From Siniperca chuatsi (lineage: Eukaryota > Chordata > Actinopteri > Centrarchiformes > Sinipercidae), in contig NC_058046.1 in assembly GCF_020085105.1 (NCBI RefSeq), positions 19,266,175-19,330,174 of the forward strand: 64,000 bases of DNA. Reading direction: 5' to 3'. Below are positions 23,188 to 36,406 of this stretch, piece after piece (positions within the stretch are counted from its first letter, which is position 1; the number at the start of each line of letters is the position of its first letter). The notes under the pieces are model-generated. The model did no database searches. It had not been told where the DNA came from and saw nothing but the letters and a program-made list of their open reading frames with translations. Made by a program: the position numbers and the translations under genes.

Positions 23188-26100
23188 TCATTTGGGGCTG
23201 AGAATGCCTGGTTCCAGCTTGGTGCTGCTGCTGCGGCCCCAGCAGCTGGCTGTGATGCTCATGCTGCGCTGTGCTGCTCCCTGGCTGTGGCTGTGAGTGT
23301 AATCCAGCCGCTCGCCGTCTGATTGGCTCTGCGTGCGTTCTGGCCTGTTGTGGATGCTTCCTGTTGGGGAGCTGGGGGCCGGTTGTGAGGAGATGGTGCG
23401 CAGCAGGTGGTTCCTCTTCCTCAGGAATTCGCTGTTTGCACCCAAGCCGAAGCTGCCTTTACGCAGCACCATTCGTGCACTGCTAGACTTGGCTGGCCGA
23501 GAACGGTGGTTGTACTCCAGCTGGGACAAATGAGCTGCATATCCCTCTGTGATGAACTGTTGAGAGGATCAGAGCAGACACATACTGTCAACTATAAAGA
23601 ATCTGAGAATTTGTACATTTTGGTTCAGTTAGTTAAATGAGTTATTAATTGGTTGTTAAGAGAGTGGCAGTATTAGACCCGACCAGTGTAAATAATTTTC
23701 ATCGGGGTTTGGGTAGCATCCTTGAAATAAGTAAATGGAATATTAATTTGAAAAGCAAGATCAATTCTCCAAGATATGCATAAAACAATCAAATGGTACC
23801 TGGCACTGGTGCTGCATTTTCTTGGAGGGTCTACCAACGATGAATATTTGGGAGGAAGAAAGGCCAATGGAGGTGTAGACTGAGATGTCTTTGGTTGATC
23901 CATAGCCAGCAAAAATCTTCATGTGAGCCTGGAATCAGTCAAATGAACAAGAGTTTTCTTAACAATTGAGTTCATGTTTATCTCATAGTAATACCATGTC
24001 AGCATTGTAGTTTTTGTTTTCTACTCTAAAAGTATATTCCTTATTCATTCCACAAAGATTAAGACTACTCATACACAAACTACGGTACATATAAAACTGC
24101 ACATAGACCCCCCTCAATCCTCCCTTCCTCCCAGTCTGACCTCTGTCAGGGTCTTGAGGAAGTTGGCCTTGTGTCTGAGCGGGTCGTGGACCAGGCCGTC
24201 ACAGAAGCAGACAATGCCATGAGGGAAGTTGTGCTGGGACAACCAAGCAACTACCCGCTGCTTCTGCATGTCTGGTCGTCCTGTCACATAGATGATCAAA
24301 TAGCCTAAATCCTGCCAGTGCCTGCAATGAGGAGGAACAGGAGAACAGAACTAAGACATAAATAACAACGCCACATGATAATTTGCTTCAGTCTGAAAAA
24401 GACTCTTGTTTCAAACCCAAGAAAACAGGAGAAGAAGAGCAGCTAGGTACCTGACAACATCCACGGCTCCTGCCCGCACTTTGGGATCACTGCCCATAAT
24501 TGACACACTGGCAGCGAATGACCCGTCAATGCTGAATACCACAAATTCTGTGCCACGTGGGACAACTGTCAGGTAGCTGTCTGCAAATGTGTGGTCGCCC
24601 CTGGGGAATGAAAAGAACAACAGAAAGTAAGAACATGGAGAAAGACAAAAACTAATTTCTTGACTTTCCTCTTGAGGACACTGAAACGCAATAACAGTGA
24701 GCTAAAACCAAATATAAACCAGGCTTCCTGATAAAATGCTCAAAAAGCTTGAATAATTTAGCACACTAAGACATGCTGTCAGGGTTTGGGTATAGGCCTT
24801 TTTCAGGTGTAAATAATACAATTGAATTTGTCTGAAACCCTTTCTTCATTAACAATAGTTCAACATACATGTCAAGTTGGGGACAAAGAACGTATAAACA
24901 ACAAAACGCCAGCGTGAGCACAAGCAACAACACCTCTAAATCTCGACAAACAGGGAACATTAAATACACTTAAAGGTCCAGTGTGTAACATTTAGAAGGA
25001 ACTATTGGCAGAAATGGAATATAATATTTATAAGTATGTACTATCAACTGAAAATAAGAATAGTTGTGTTTTCATTACCTTAGAATAAGCCGTTTATATC
25101 TACAGAGGGTCGCTATGTTGCACCGCCATGTTTCTACAGTAGCCCAGAACGGACAAAACAATCACTGGCTCTAGATAGGGCCGTTGTTCATGTTCTTCGC
25201 AAGTTTCACGGCCACCACAGTTTCTCCTACACACTTAGAAGGGGATAGTGAGGCGAGCGGTATTCAAATAGTTGCAATCTGCAATGACACCGCTAGATGT
25301 CACTAAATCCCACACACTGGAGCTTTAATAAAAGCTATATTAGCTCAATATTGCCAACCTGTTATATATTCAGAAATAATTTGAAACATCATTAACACCA
25401 TGATTATGTCATCCAAAAGAATCATTATGTCATTGAAAAGAATCTAATGTGGGAAACCTCAAATACTGGGACACTATCAATCTTTAAAAGATAACTAGAC
25501 GTGGATGTCATTCCAAACATTCTGTTTCCAAGGTGCAAAAAGAGCATGGTTTATATTCAAATCTGAATCTATTCGGTAACAAAAACCTAGTGGGATAAAA
25601 AGATATGCTGAACTTAGCTGCTCTGGTTTCAGGGTCTTGCTATTGTGCATGCTGGCTCACAGTCATACTGCCATGACTGCCACACTTGCTACAGAACAGA
25701 GCCATTCTTTCTTTCAAGTCAAAATGTCTGCTGTGAAAATGGCCTACTGAAAAAGTCAAACTAATCTCACCTCACAACCATTTTGACTGGGTAGACTCCG
25801 ATACCCAGACGTTTGTCCTCTGGGACGACAAAAGACACACGGCCACTACTGTTGGTCACTTCTGTGTTGAAGTACACCCATTCTCCTGATGGAGGCTGGG
25901 TCATGATGTGGAGGTCAACCTGCACAGGATGTACAAAACCATGAGCACATATTACATAGGCATTACTGACATCAGTCTGTGTGAGCTGTTGTGATGACAA
26001 AAGAGAGATCACCTTCTCCCCGGCCAAAGTGACCATGTCCAGAGGGCCGTACATGAAGCGACCTGTCACGACCTGCTGGGAGTCTTCTGTGAACACTGCG

Positions 26101-26723
26101 TCATTTACACGGTGGTTGGCAGTCACGTTCTGTCAAAGGAGTGAAAGAAAGATACATGCTGAAATGTAGTTTTGTCCAAGCCAATTCACAAAAAACAAAT
26201 TATTGATGCCGATTTCTTCCTTTGTCGGATGAGATTTGATGGATGAGAAAAAGGTCGAAGACTAGGAAGGAATTCAGGATTTTGTGAGTCACTGAAGTCC
26301 GCTGACACTGACTTCTTTTTTAAAAGCTTTTGTAGATCCAATGCCTACCCTGATCTTCACATGAGTCCTCTTGCGGAGCCACTTCTCTCGAGGTTTGGAG
26401 GGGGTGAATTCAGACACTTCTTTCCCATCGAGCTCCAGGATGCTAGAGTTTTCATGCCTCATGACCTACAAGAGACATTTCAGTGACTCATCCTGAGTAT
26501 CTCTGAAGAGGACTAACAGCCTGCTGGTCACATATTAACAGGCCATAAAGACAGGTATTCTAATGTTGACTCACCTGTCTCAGGAGAAATGACACAACAT
26601 CAGTGGACTCCCAGTATGATGCGTGGAAGAGGTGCGGTAAAGCCACTGTGGGGAAAGCGGTCAGAGCATCGGGACAGTACAGGGCAAAGTCCAGCCGCTT
26701 TGTGCCCCACCAACGTGCTGCAA
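23188..26723 (-). other. pitpnm2: pitpnm2 last eight coding exons: DDHD end, LNS2 domain, tail
   Basis: The 26575-26723 exon opens with [20 protein letters not shown], the end of the DDHD domain. The following exons give the LNS2 domain (about residues 1090-1290), which binds phosphatidic acid in this family: [22 protein letters not shown] (around residues 1159-1171), [20 protein letters not shown] and [17 protein letters not shown]. The aspartate-based phosphatase motif of lipins is degenerate (SIDGS), as expected for a non-catalytic LNS2. The tail is Ser/Arg rich ([14 protein letters not shown]) and ends GILSPK before TGA at 23188-23190. Confidence 0.93.
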
Positions 26724-28268
26724 CTACAATGGTAATGGAGTGAATAGGGTGCATATATGTAAGTTGAAACCGTAAGAATCAGGGAGAGGTATGTGATGCC
26801 ACGCAAAAGGTGCAACACCCATGAAGCTAAAGCAAAAGACGATTTCAATCTTAAACAACAATCATCACCGATCCCAGCAGTTCTTCAGCTAAAAGAAGGA
26901 AATCAGGAGTTCATAATTGTTATTAACAGGAAAATCAAGTGCTGAAATTCAAATGCAGATGGAAGAAAAAGATAGTTAGGTCTAATACATTTTGTGAGTG
27001 AATTGAAGATGGTTATTCATGTTAGTGTGGCCATGAAAAAAAGATCATGGATTTGGAAAGAAGGGGCAGGGTCTGGATTTACACATAATTCCTTATCAAT
27101 GGAAGTGATTGCCTTGAATCCTTCTTGATTAAATGTTGAAAGAATACAAGTAAAGGGAAGGAAAAAGAGGCTTTCTGGAAGAGCCGCATTGGGTTTTTGG
27201 ATTTTGACAGTATTGAACAGCGCACAGAGAAGAGCTGTAGCCTCATGCTGATTTCAGAAACCCCCTCCCTTAGAAAAATACCTTGCTCCACTTCAGCCTG
27301 GGAGTCCAGTGAGACCAGATCAGATATAGCACAGTCCAGCCCGGCTGACAGGCAGTTCTCGTACTGACCAATGGGACTTAGCCCTTCACTAGTCTCTGCC
27401 TCACCATCCAGCTCTGCCACTAGACCTGCATCAGGAGATCCTGCGGACTGGGCAGCCGCTGCTTTCTTACGGAACTTAGGGGGACTTTTCAGGAAGAATT
27501 TGTTTTGTGATGATAGGGCGAGTTGGGACAAAAGGCCAAACTTTTTGGACTGGTTAATTTGGCATGATTTGGCTATGAGGAGAAAACAAAGAGAAAGAAA
27601 TCATATGAAAAATGGATGCATGTTGGTATGCTACAGTTCATGACAGTTTAAACAGTTTGAAGAAAGATGTTGGGATGTGTCAGTAAGCTGACTTACGCAG
27701 AGCTGTGAATGCTAAAGTTGAAAAATGATTGTTAGTAGAGTAACAGTTAAGGCAGTAGGGCAGGGTGATGCTTTTGAACATCTTTTGATGCTGTGCGGTA
27801 TCATAATTAGTTGTTGTACTGTAGGTGCTAAAACAGCAGTGTGGAGAACAATAATGTGAGGTACAAATAAATGCTCTGGTAACAAAAGTGAAATAAAGAG
27901 GGACGGGGGGACTTTTGAGGACAATCTCACATAAAACACAACAGAATACTGGTCATCTTGGCAAACATTGCACTAGGGAGTGAACAATGCAGGAATGGCT
28001 GAGGGAGGCAGGTGTCTACATGCATTGCAACATTAGATAAATGCAGCACTCATTCATTGCATTTACATTCAGACAGTGGATAAGAGTAAGACAGACAGTG
28101 AAAAGTGGCGCTAAAATTGCTCTTCTTCAGGACTCTGCTTGCTCATAGTGGGACTCTGTCTGGCTAAGCAGAAGCAGAAAAAGGAGCGGGGTTTTCATGT
28201 CTATCTGGCTGACTAGCATGCTCCAGCTGGAGTGCAGGGTGTGTGTAGAGTCAGAGTAACGGGGGGGA

Positions 28269-28303
<35 letters not shown>

Positions 28304-31300
28304 GAGAGAGAGAGATGGAAAAAGAAACAAGACAGAAATATAGAGAAAAGTTAGTGTTTGTGTGAGTGGAAGGAAGAGAGAGGCTTATTGGTATTGAGAA
28401 CACTTACTGTTGGCTATGTTGGTGGCAGTGTAACTGTCTGCCATTCCTGAGACCTGGCTGGCAATGCTGACCTCACTGGCCCTCCGCTGGCCCCGGGAGA
28501 GGGGGCCCGTAACGGGGGATGAGGGGTACGAACTGTCCATGAAGACACCACCATGAGACTGAACAACATCCGCTATTGAGTCGAAACAAGGAGATCCCAT
28601 TAGACAGAGACACAGGTAAGGGGAACTCACATTGATGAGGGGGAGGGACATGTGGGTTAGGGTATCAGGAGAGAAATGTGACGGCAGGCACCATGGTTTC
28701 AGAGGACATGTGAAACCAAAAGGCGGCCCCATGGCGGCCGTGGTCAAATTTCTGTAACCGACCGAGTGGAAACACAGGCGCATGAGTACATAAAACACTG
28801 AATGTAAAATCACAAATGTGTTAGTATATCATATGAAGGTGATTTTTAACAGTAAATTAATATCATGTTAAACTCCTTTGTCTTTGTAGACATAATGAAA
28901 TAGTGCTGGAGATTTTATAAAATCAGATGACCTCTGACCATTATCACAAGGAGAAACATAGGGAACAGTATATTCAGGATGTATAGATAGAGCTCCACGC
29001 ACAGTACACTGCACAAGCACAACATCACAAGCAGCACAATCTTCACATCAAAACTTCTCTGAAATTCAGACAATAGTAGAAATACCCTCCATCGACATCA
29101 ATAATCTGATATTATGGAAATGATGCAGACACACTAAAACCCGACTTTAAAACCACAGCACAAACACAAATGCTTGCGTCCTCCAAACATTGAACGTGAC
29201 ATGAATATGTGATGACAAGAACTAAATGTAACACCACATGAGATGCTTATCAGATTTTCAGTATTTCCATGGCAACTTGTAACAATTTTGTATTATTTCT
29301 ATTTCCTAAGAGGCCAGGAATTCAAGCAGGAAATAATGCTTATACGAAGTAATTCAGATAAAAGACTAGATGTTACAATAAAAGGTATATATGCAGCATA
29401 TATACTGGTCTATCAGTGTATCTTTGTCTGGATTTATTAGAAACATGACTGCAGCTCTTAACTCTGGAACTACAGCGATGGGAATACTCAGAAGGACACA
29501 TGGTAGCTATAAATCTGAGCATCTTGGACGTGACAGCAATAAGGACAGAACAAAACAGACAAAAGAAACACAGCGACTGGGGGTGAGGACAGATGCATGT
29601 GAATGGGAGAGGCTACACACACTCCATAGTGGCGGGTGTGGCTTTGAGGGAGCCCTCCTGCCAGTTTAGCACAGGCACAGGGATGCAGGTCTCACTGATG
29701 GTCTCCTGACAGCGAAAGGACAGGGGAGGCCCACTGTCAAGTAGCAGCTGAGAGTTGCTCTGGACTGTCTCCACTACAGAGGTGGAGGGGCAGATGAAGC
29801 AGAGGTCAGAGGGGGGTGTTGGAAGAGAGGAGAGGAGAGCCACGTGCGCAGATATGGGGACAGGAGGCAGAGAGAGGAAAGAAGGAAAGAAAGACAAGGA
29901 AGACACAAAAACATATGAAGCAAGAACAACTGAACATGAGACAAGAAAGCAGAGTCAAGCCCTTAGTCAAGCCCACTTCTTTTGAATCGCAACAGCTAGT
30001 CATATACTGTCACACTAATCTAAGATTGTCCTGGAATCTGCTAGTCATAAAGTCCTTTGCACTTTCTTAACTCAAAAATGATCTTGAACTTGTCTTTAAA
30101 ACTTCGGTACTGAAAACTTTGTTAATTAGTTACACAAGGCAGACCTGAGGATATTCAGTGACAGCTCATTTGATGAAAGCTATCACTTTTAGGACTCTGA
30201 CATCAAAACCCTGGCCTGAAGTCCTTAAGAACTATCTTCATGCTTGTACAGCTTATTAACCCTAATATCACTCTTTAATAAGCCCTGGTTCCAGGTTCAA
30301 TGGTGGAAGGTTTGTACTGTATTTTAACCTAGAAAAAAAATCCTCTGCTCATTAGTTACTTTACTAATATCTGTGTCCTCTTTCTTGGGGAATCATAGAC
30401 AGATATTTGTATAAAAAAGGTAGGGTGAGGCTCTAAGGGTTACTCCACTATAATGACCAGTCCAAACAGAAACCACCAGCAGGACTATGACCACATTTAG
30501 ATGAATAAACTGCTTCACAAAAGATGTTGAAGCACAAACAGTAGAAAAATGTTTCATTTTTCTTTGAGACAATGTTTACTCTGTGTGTAAAGGAACTCAA
30601 ACTGTGCTACTATGATGTCTTTAAGGTATGTGTTGTCTATGGCATGCATCAATGGGAAACGGGACAGTGGGTTACAATCTGTGTCGGAATCTTAAGTTAA
30701 AAGGAGAAATTAAACAGACATTTTATTACAGATAATTTTGCATTTGTGTGCATGTGAATCCAAGTCAGAACTACATAAATTATTTAAAACTGTAATTTAT
30801 GTTTGGATATTTACGGAAATGGTATTAATGAGGCTTTTATACATCAGCGGTGAAAAGGGCTCACCCAGTAGGGCAGAGTTTCCATCTCCCAGGGGAAAGC
30901 GTTGGTAACGGGGCACATTGAAGGGAGGTAGAAGGTGAAATTTCCTCTCCAGTAGAGGCTCCAGGCGGGAGGCTGAGGGATCGGCTGGGTGGAACAGGTT
31001 ATAGACCTGTTGACAGGCAGGCCGCAGCTGGGCCACTAGGGGGAGAAATCAAACCAAAGACGTGAGAGGAGAAAAGGGAAGACTCCATGCACCCCTTCCC
31101 TCAGATGGAATAGTTGTGAAACACTAACTTTCTTTAGATATCTTCTCTTAAAAACATGTGAGGTTTACTAGCGTTTAAGTACTGGTAATGACAACCATTA
31201 ATTGTCTGATTGTCAATCAACATTTTTATGATAAAAAAAGAATTTTGTAGGTATGCCCTCTACAGGTCACTATACTAATTAGTGCATCTCCACCTGAGGT

Positions 31301-34300
31301 AAACTTTTTGGAGACAGAAAAGTTATCTTGCATAATGTGTCATATGCAACATAAACAATGTTTGCTGATTACATTATAACATGCATTGCATTTCTCTGTC
31401 CAAATGAGCTTACCATCCAGCATAGGAATAACAGTCTTTCTCAGGGCGAGTACCAAGCCAAGTGGAGAGCCAAACAAGAAAAAGTCAGACACCTCAAAGT
31501 CAAATTTCCCCAGGGAGCCTCCATCCAGCATAGTGCTGCTGCTCGACCTGCGTGAGACTGTGTCGTTCCGCAAGACACTGGAGTGTAAGCTGGAAGGACA
31601 GCACAAAGTCATTTCCTCATGTGGAACTAAAAATAAATCACACTCTGACAGTACAAAAAAACAAGGACTGAGTTCTTTTTTTTTTTTATCACCCAGGTAA
31701 GGATTTTTGTCAACACACCTGGACAGGAAGGCCTGGTGTTGTTTTATTGTGTCCAGTTCGTAGGTGGAGGAGTCACTTCTCTTGCGCGGCAGTTGTCTCT
31801 TGGTGTCGTCACCTGTGCCAGCACGAGGGATGTCGATGTTACTGCGACTAAGGTGACGGCTGCCCTCCAGGGTCGGAGAGGCTGACCCGTGCCCGCTGTT
31901 GACAATGATGCCAGGAGCAAGGAGGTCCTGGTCCTGCGGATGGTGATTCGGAAACATTTGTTATGAAAATGTACAGCATTTTAGAAAGAGTCCATTTATC
32001 TTAATATGATGGGAGAAAAAAGGTTTACATTGCACAAATTATAGTTGTAGGTCATATTTTCAGAACGCTTATTGAATTTCTGATATAATTATATCTATGT
32101 TTGATACAGGTGTCAGTTGACATGTATTCAGTACTCTGAATGTTTTGTCTCTTACCTGTACACTGACGACACTGTCTCTGCGACTGCTGTTCTGGCTTTC
32201 ATTAATTGTCTGATTGCTACTGCACAGTGCATCAAATCCCAAGATTCCTCCCACACAGTCCCCAATGAGGCATACCTAGAGAGGTCAATGGTCAGACTTA
32301 AAGTCACTAAAACATCATATTTTTGATATTTATCCTTAGGGTTCAGGTTTACCTAAAACATCTATACACCTGCTCCAACACAGTTCAAGAACACAAACAG
32401 AGTGAATATGCTCATACAAAAGCTGTTTTAAAAATAATAGGATGTTAACATAAGGAAAAAAAAAAACTTAATTATGTTGCCATTTATTGTTATATGGGTG
32501 CATACCATGATGTGGAGAATCAATTACAAGGTGCTTTAATATTTAGCTACAAAAAGGTAACAGTCCATAAGACTAGGCTCAGCTGGGTTACTGTGATTAT
32601 GTACATATATCTCTGAGAACAATAACAAAAATATTACAAGAAACAACTGGAAACAGTTGGTATCTGAGAATTCAACAGTACTGATAACTTCACACAACAG
32701 TAACTGACCTGGCCGGAGAAGGCTGCCCCGTCCAGAGACTTTATGAAGTCTGCATACACCTGGTTGGCTCTGACGATGACAGTGGCCATGGCCTCCTGGT
32801 ACTGTGGAGCAGAGGTGGCCAGGAGGGGGAGAGCTGCCAGGGGGATGTGGTCCTGGCTGCTGGACAGACAACCCTCATCGTAGCTGTATGGGCTAAGGCT
32901 GTGAAAAAGACGCAAATTAACAAAATTAAACTGTGAACATATTTTAAAGATCAAGGCAGTCCACAGGAGAGTGTGAAGAAAAAAAACACAGAAGGGGAAG
33001 TAATGATGCTTGCAGAATGCAGAAAAATGTGTGTATGTGTGTCTTCTTACTTGGACACCAGGGAGAAGGCCTCGGCACAGATGGCAGGGCAGGGTACCAA
33101 GCGGATGGCGATGCGTCCAAGCGCAGCGGGGTAGTGAACACGCATGACTGTTTCAAAAGCCGTACTAATTGTGTTGACGTCGGCCTGCTTGCTGTTCTGG
33201 TCCCCTCCGCCTGTATCCAGGATGTTCCCTCCGTGCAGAACCAAGATCAGCACATGGATCTTGGAAGGCTGCAGACACTGCTGGGACAAGTTCTCCTGAG
33301 AACAGAAATTAAAAAAAAAAAAAAAAAAAGGTGATGGATGGGGATGATGAGGAACAGCTCTTGGAGAATGTTCAATAAATTATATATTTACTTATGAAAA
33401 CATCCTTTTTATTAACATGACCAAAGACAACATGCTTACTGAGTGGGGAAAAATCACAGATAAACAATAATGCCTTAGCTATTGTGCATCAAATTATTTG
33501 TGTTTTGTCAGATTTGTGAGTCATATTTGTGTCCATCTCTTCAAACATGGACCACACAACAAAATGTTTGTACAGACTTCTTTTCACAACCAGAGAGGGA
33601 CAGAGAACCATGAGGGGAAACACAACAGACCCGACCTACACTCCACCTGGACAACTGTTCAACTAACAGCAAACAATGACAAGGCTTCCTGAGGACAAGT
33701 CACATTAAAAAGAACAACATAATGTGCAGTTTTGTCTTTTAAATCTGATTTTCAAAGAAGCACTATATGTACACTCAACGCCACAGCTGCAAGTACATGG
33801 GAGTTGAACAGAGGGTGGTGAAGTTGAGGAGTACACATGGATTTGGGTTTGGGCAATGGAGGGAAAAAAGGGCAGGGGCAGTAAGTACTGGGTTTGTTCA
33901 GGAGGATTGGGAGTCTCTGTGGAGCTACTGTAGCCCACAGTGCACTGGGGCCAAAATGTTTACTTACTGACTGGTGCCTTGTTACCGTGATGGTGGGAAT
34001 GGGAGAGTTATCGGCTTGGCTGCTAACAGAGCCACGCATCTGAACACAAGAGGACAGAGAGGCTCAGGGACAAACAGCCCTTCTCTTATCTTCCAAACTT
34101 TAAAACCTGATGCAAATGACTGTTTATTAACATGAAATCAAGTTTAACAGAAGCTTCTGGGTCCTGAAGGGCATTTCTGAATAGATGGTTCTTCTGGGTT
34201 ATTTATTTCAGACATGGTTCTGCATCAGAGAAGGCTGGTTAGGGTTGTGTTTTGTAGATACATACTCACTGTCAGACACACATACCTCGTCTAGTCTTTC

Positions 34301-36359
34301 CTCACTGGTTGCTCTTTCATAATCCATGGTCATTTCCTTGAACAGCTCACCTGCAAACACACACAATCTTAACATCAAGTACTGAGGCAGTGTGACTGTC
34401 AATGACGAAGTGTTCATGTTCTTCATCCTACCAGGCGTTTCCTCTGTGTCTGCAGCATCAGTCTTGTCCATGAGGTCGTTGGAGTTCCACTTGGTCATTT
34501 CCTTTGGGAGGGCCTCCTCGCCGTCTGAGAGATCCTCTGCAGGGGCGACACAAGACAAATCATGATAAACGTCTAGTGATTAACAGGAGTTACATTTGCT
34601 TATTCAGTTATATAATGAAACAGTTAACTAACGTAAAGGAACCTTGTCAAGCTTTCCCACAAGATATTGTCAAATAAGTCACAAAATAGATATGATTTAT
34701 AACTACTTGAGGTAGAGCATCACTCACTGTGGGGGCCACCAAATGCATATAATGCTGGATGTGGTTGTGTTAAAAAGGAAGGTTCGGGATCTAAAAGAGT
34801 ATCCCTTTTTATCCCATAGTTTCCCTCCTGGGACATTTTTGTTATACTGCCAGTATTTTAGTTTCTGAGAAACAGACAGCCACCTCCTGTTCACTTCAGT
34901 TTGTGTTAGCAAATTGAAAATCAAATCTAAAATTGAATGTACAAATGTCATGTAACTCGATTTACTTCCACAGTAGTTATACTACAAATAAATAACTATT
35001 GTGAAGAAATCGAAATCATTTTTCAGCAACTTCCTTTGCAAGCAAATACTAACAGGAGGTTGCAGCCAGTTTCTCAGAAACACAAACTCCAGAGTAAGAC
35101 TAACATCCAAAGAAAGGCCTTCTGTAATTGTATGAGTTTCTAAAAGATGACGTGTCCTGAACACAGTTCATCATCAAGTAACTTTTTCTTTAATTGCTTT
35201 TTTAAGTTATTTTCTCAGTTGGTTCAATTTCTTTCATTTATAAACATGTATAACAACCCAGTCTTAAACTGGTTAAAAAATGTGTGGGGGTAAAAGGGTA
35301 TCTTTATTTCATCAGTAGGCTTTACCTAATTGAAGTCAATACATAACATTTTATTGCAGCTTCATTTGCAAGTTGTATAGTAGATTATAGAAATTTATAA
35401 TTGTAGCAAATACATTAGTTTTATTATCTGTTTTGAAGAATAAGTACTGCAATACTAGCTTTATAAGACAAGTTAAGTGTGTACCATCATTCGTAGATAC
35501 AAACCCCTGATTAATGCGCCATGGTAAACCTGATACACTGAATGTGTATCTATGATGAGTTCTCCTCATAAAGCTTTCCTTTATTCATGTGCACTAAAAA
35601 AAAATCTCTGCTACACAGAAAAGGGGAACATGATATTTAAAAATAAACTTGGACATGCATCTCAAGTGTTTGTAATAGATGATTACCGCAAGAGGACCAT
35701 GGCCCCAAACAAACTTTATAGATAGAAATCTAATATTAAAGGCAATCTGAGCCAAGTCAGTCTGTTTCCAAATTTAATTTGTGTACCACCATCACGTGAT
35801 TCATCCAGGCACCAAAGCACACACTTATGTTCATATACACTGTATCTCAAGTTCATTTTGATACAACCAACTCATTTATTTACCATAATTTAATAACTGC
35901 TTATTTCATAGAATCGTCTCTGCAGTGTAGGGACATCTGTAAATCATAAATATACTGAGATGGGCACTGGAGCAGCACGACTGCAATCGCTGTATTAACT
36001 GTCACTGAAACAGAAGGCTATGTACTCTTATTTATGACAGTGTACTGTAGTCATAGGTTTAATCAGTTTATTTGATAAAATGTAATGTGCGTTAACTTCA
36101 GGCACCCAACATGCAATAAATGATCTGATGTCAACACAATTCAGTCTAATGATTGCATTCCAGTTACTCAAAATAACATGAGCAGAGATTTATTAAACTT
36201 GAAACAGGTGGAAACTAATGACTGCAGCTAAATCAGTATCAATTTAATAAAATGACAGCAGGATTTTATTCTTGTTTCATCATGACTAAAACGTTATGAA
36301 ACAATTTCACACTGATGGGGGGAGGGGGTTCATTTATTGCTTGGACATATGGACTGTAA

Positions 36360-36406
<47 letters not shown>

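Noticed and set aside
29755..29985. Glu/Arg-rich plus-strand frame
   Set aside because: Low-complexity GA-rich sequence overlapping the antisense of pitpnm2 exon 16a; not a gene.
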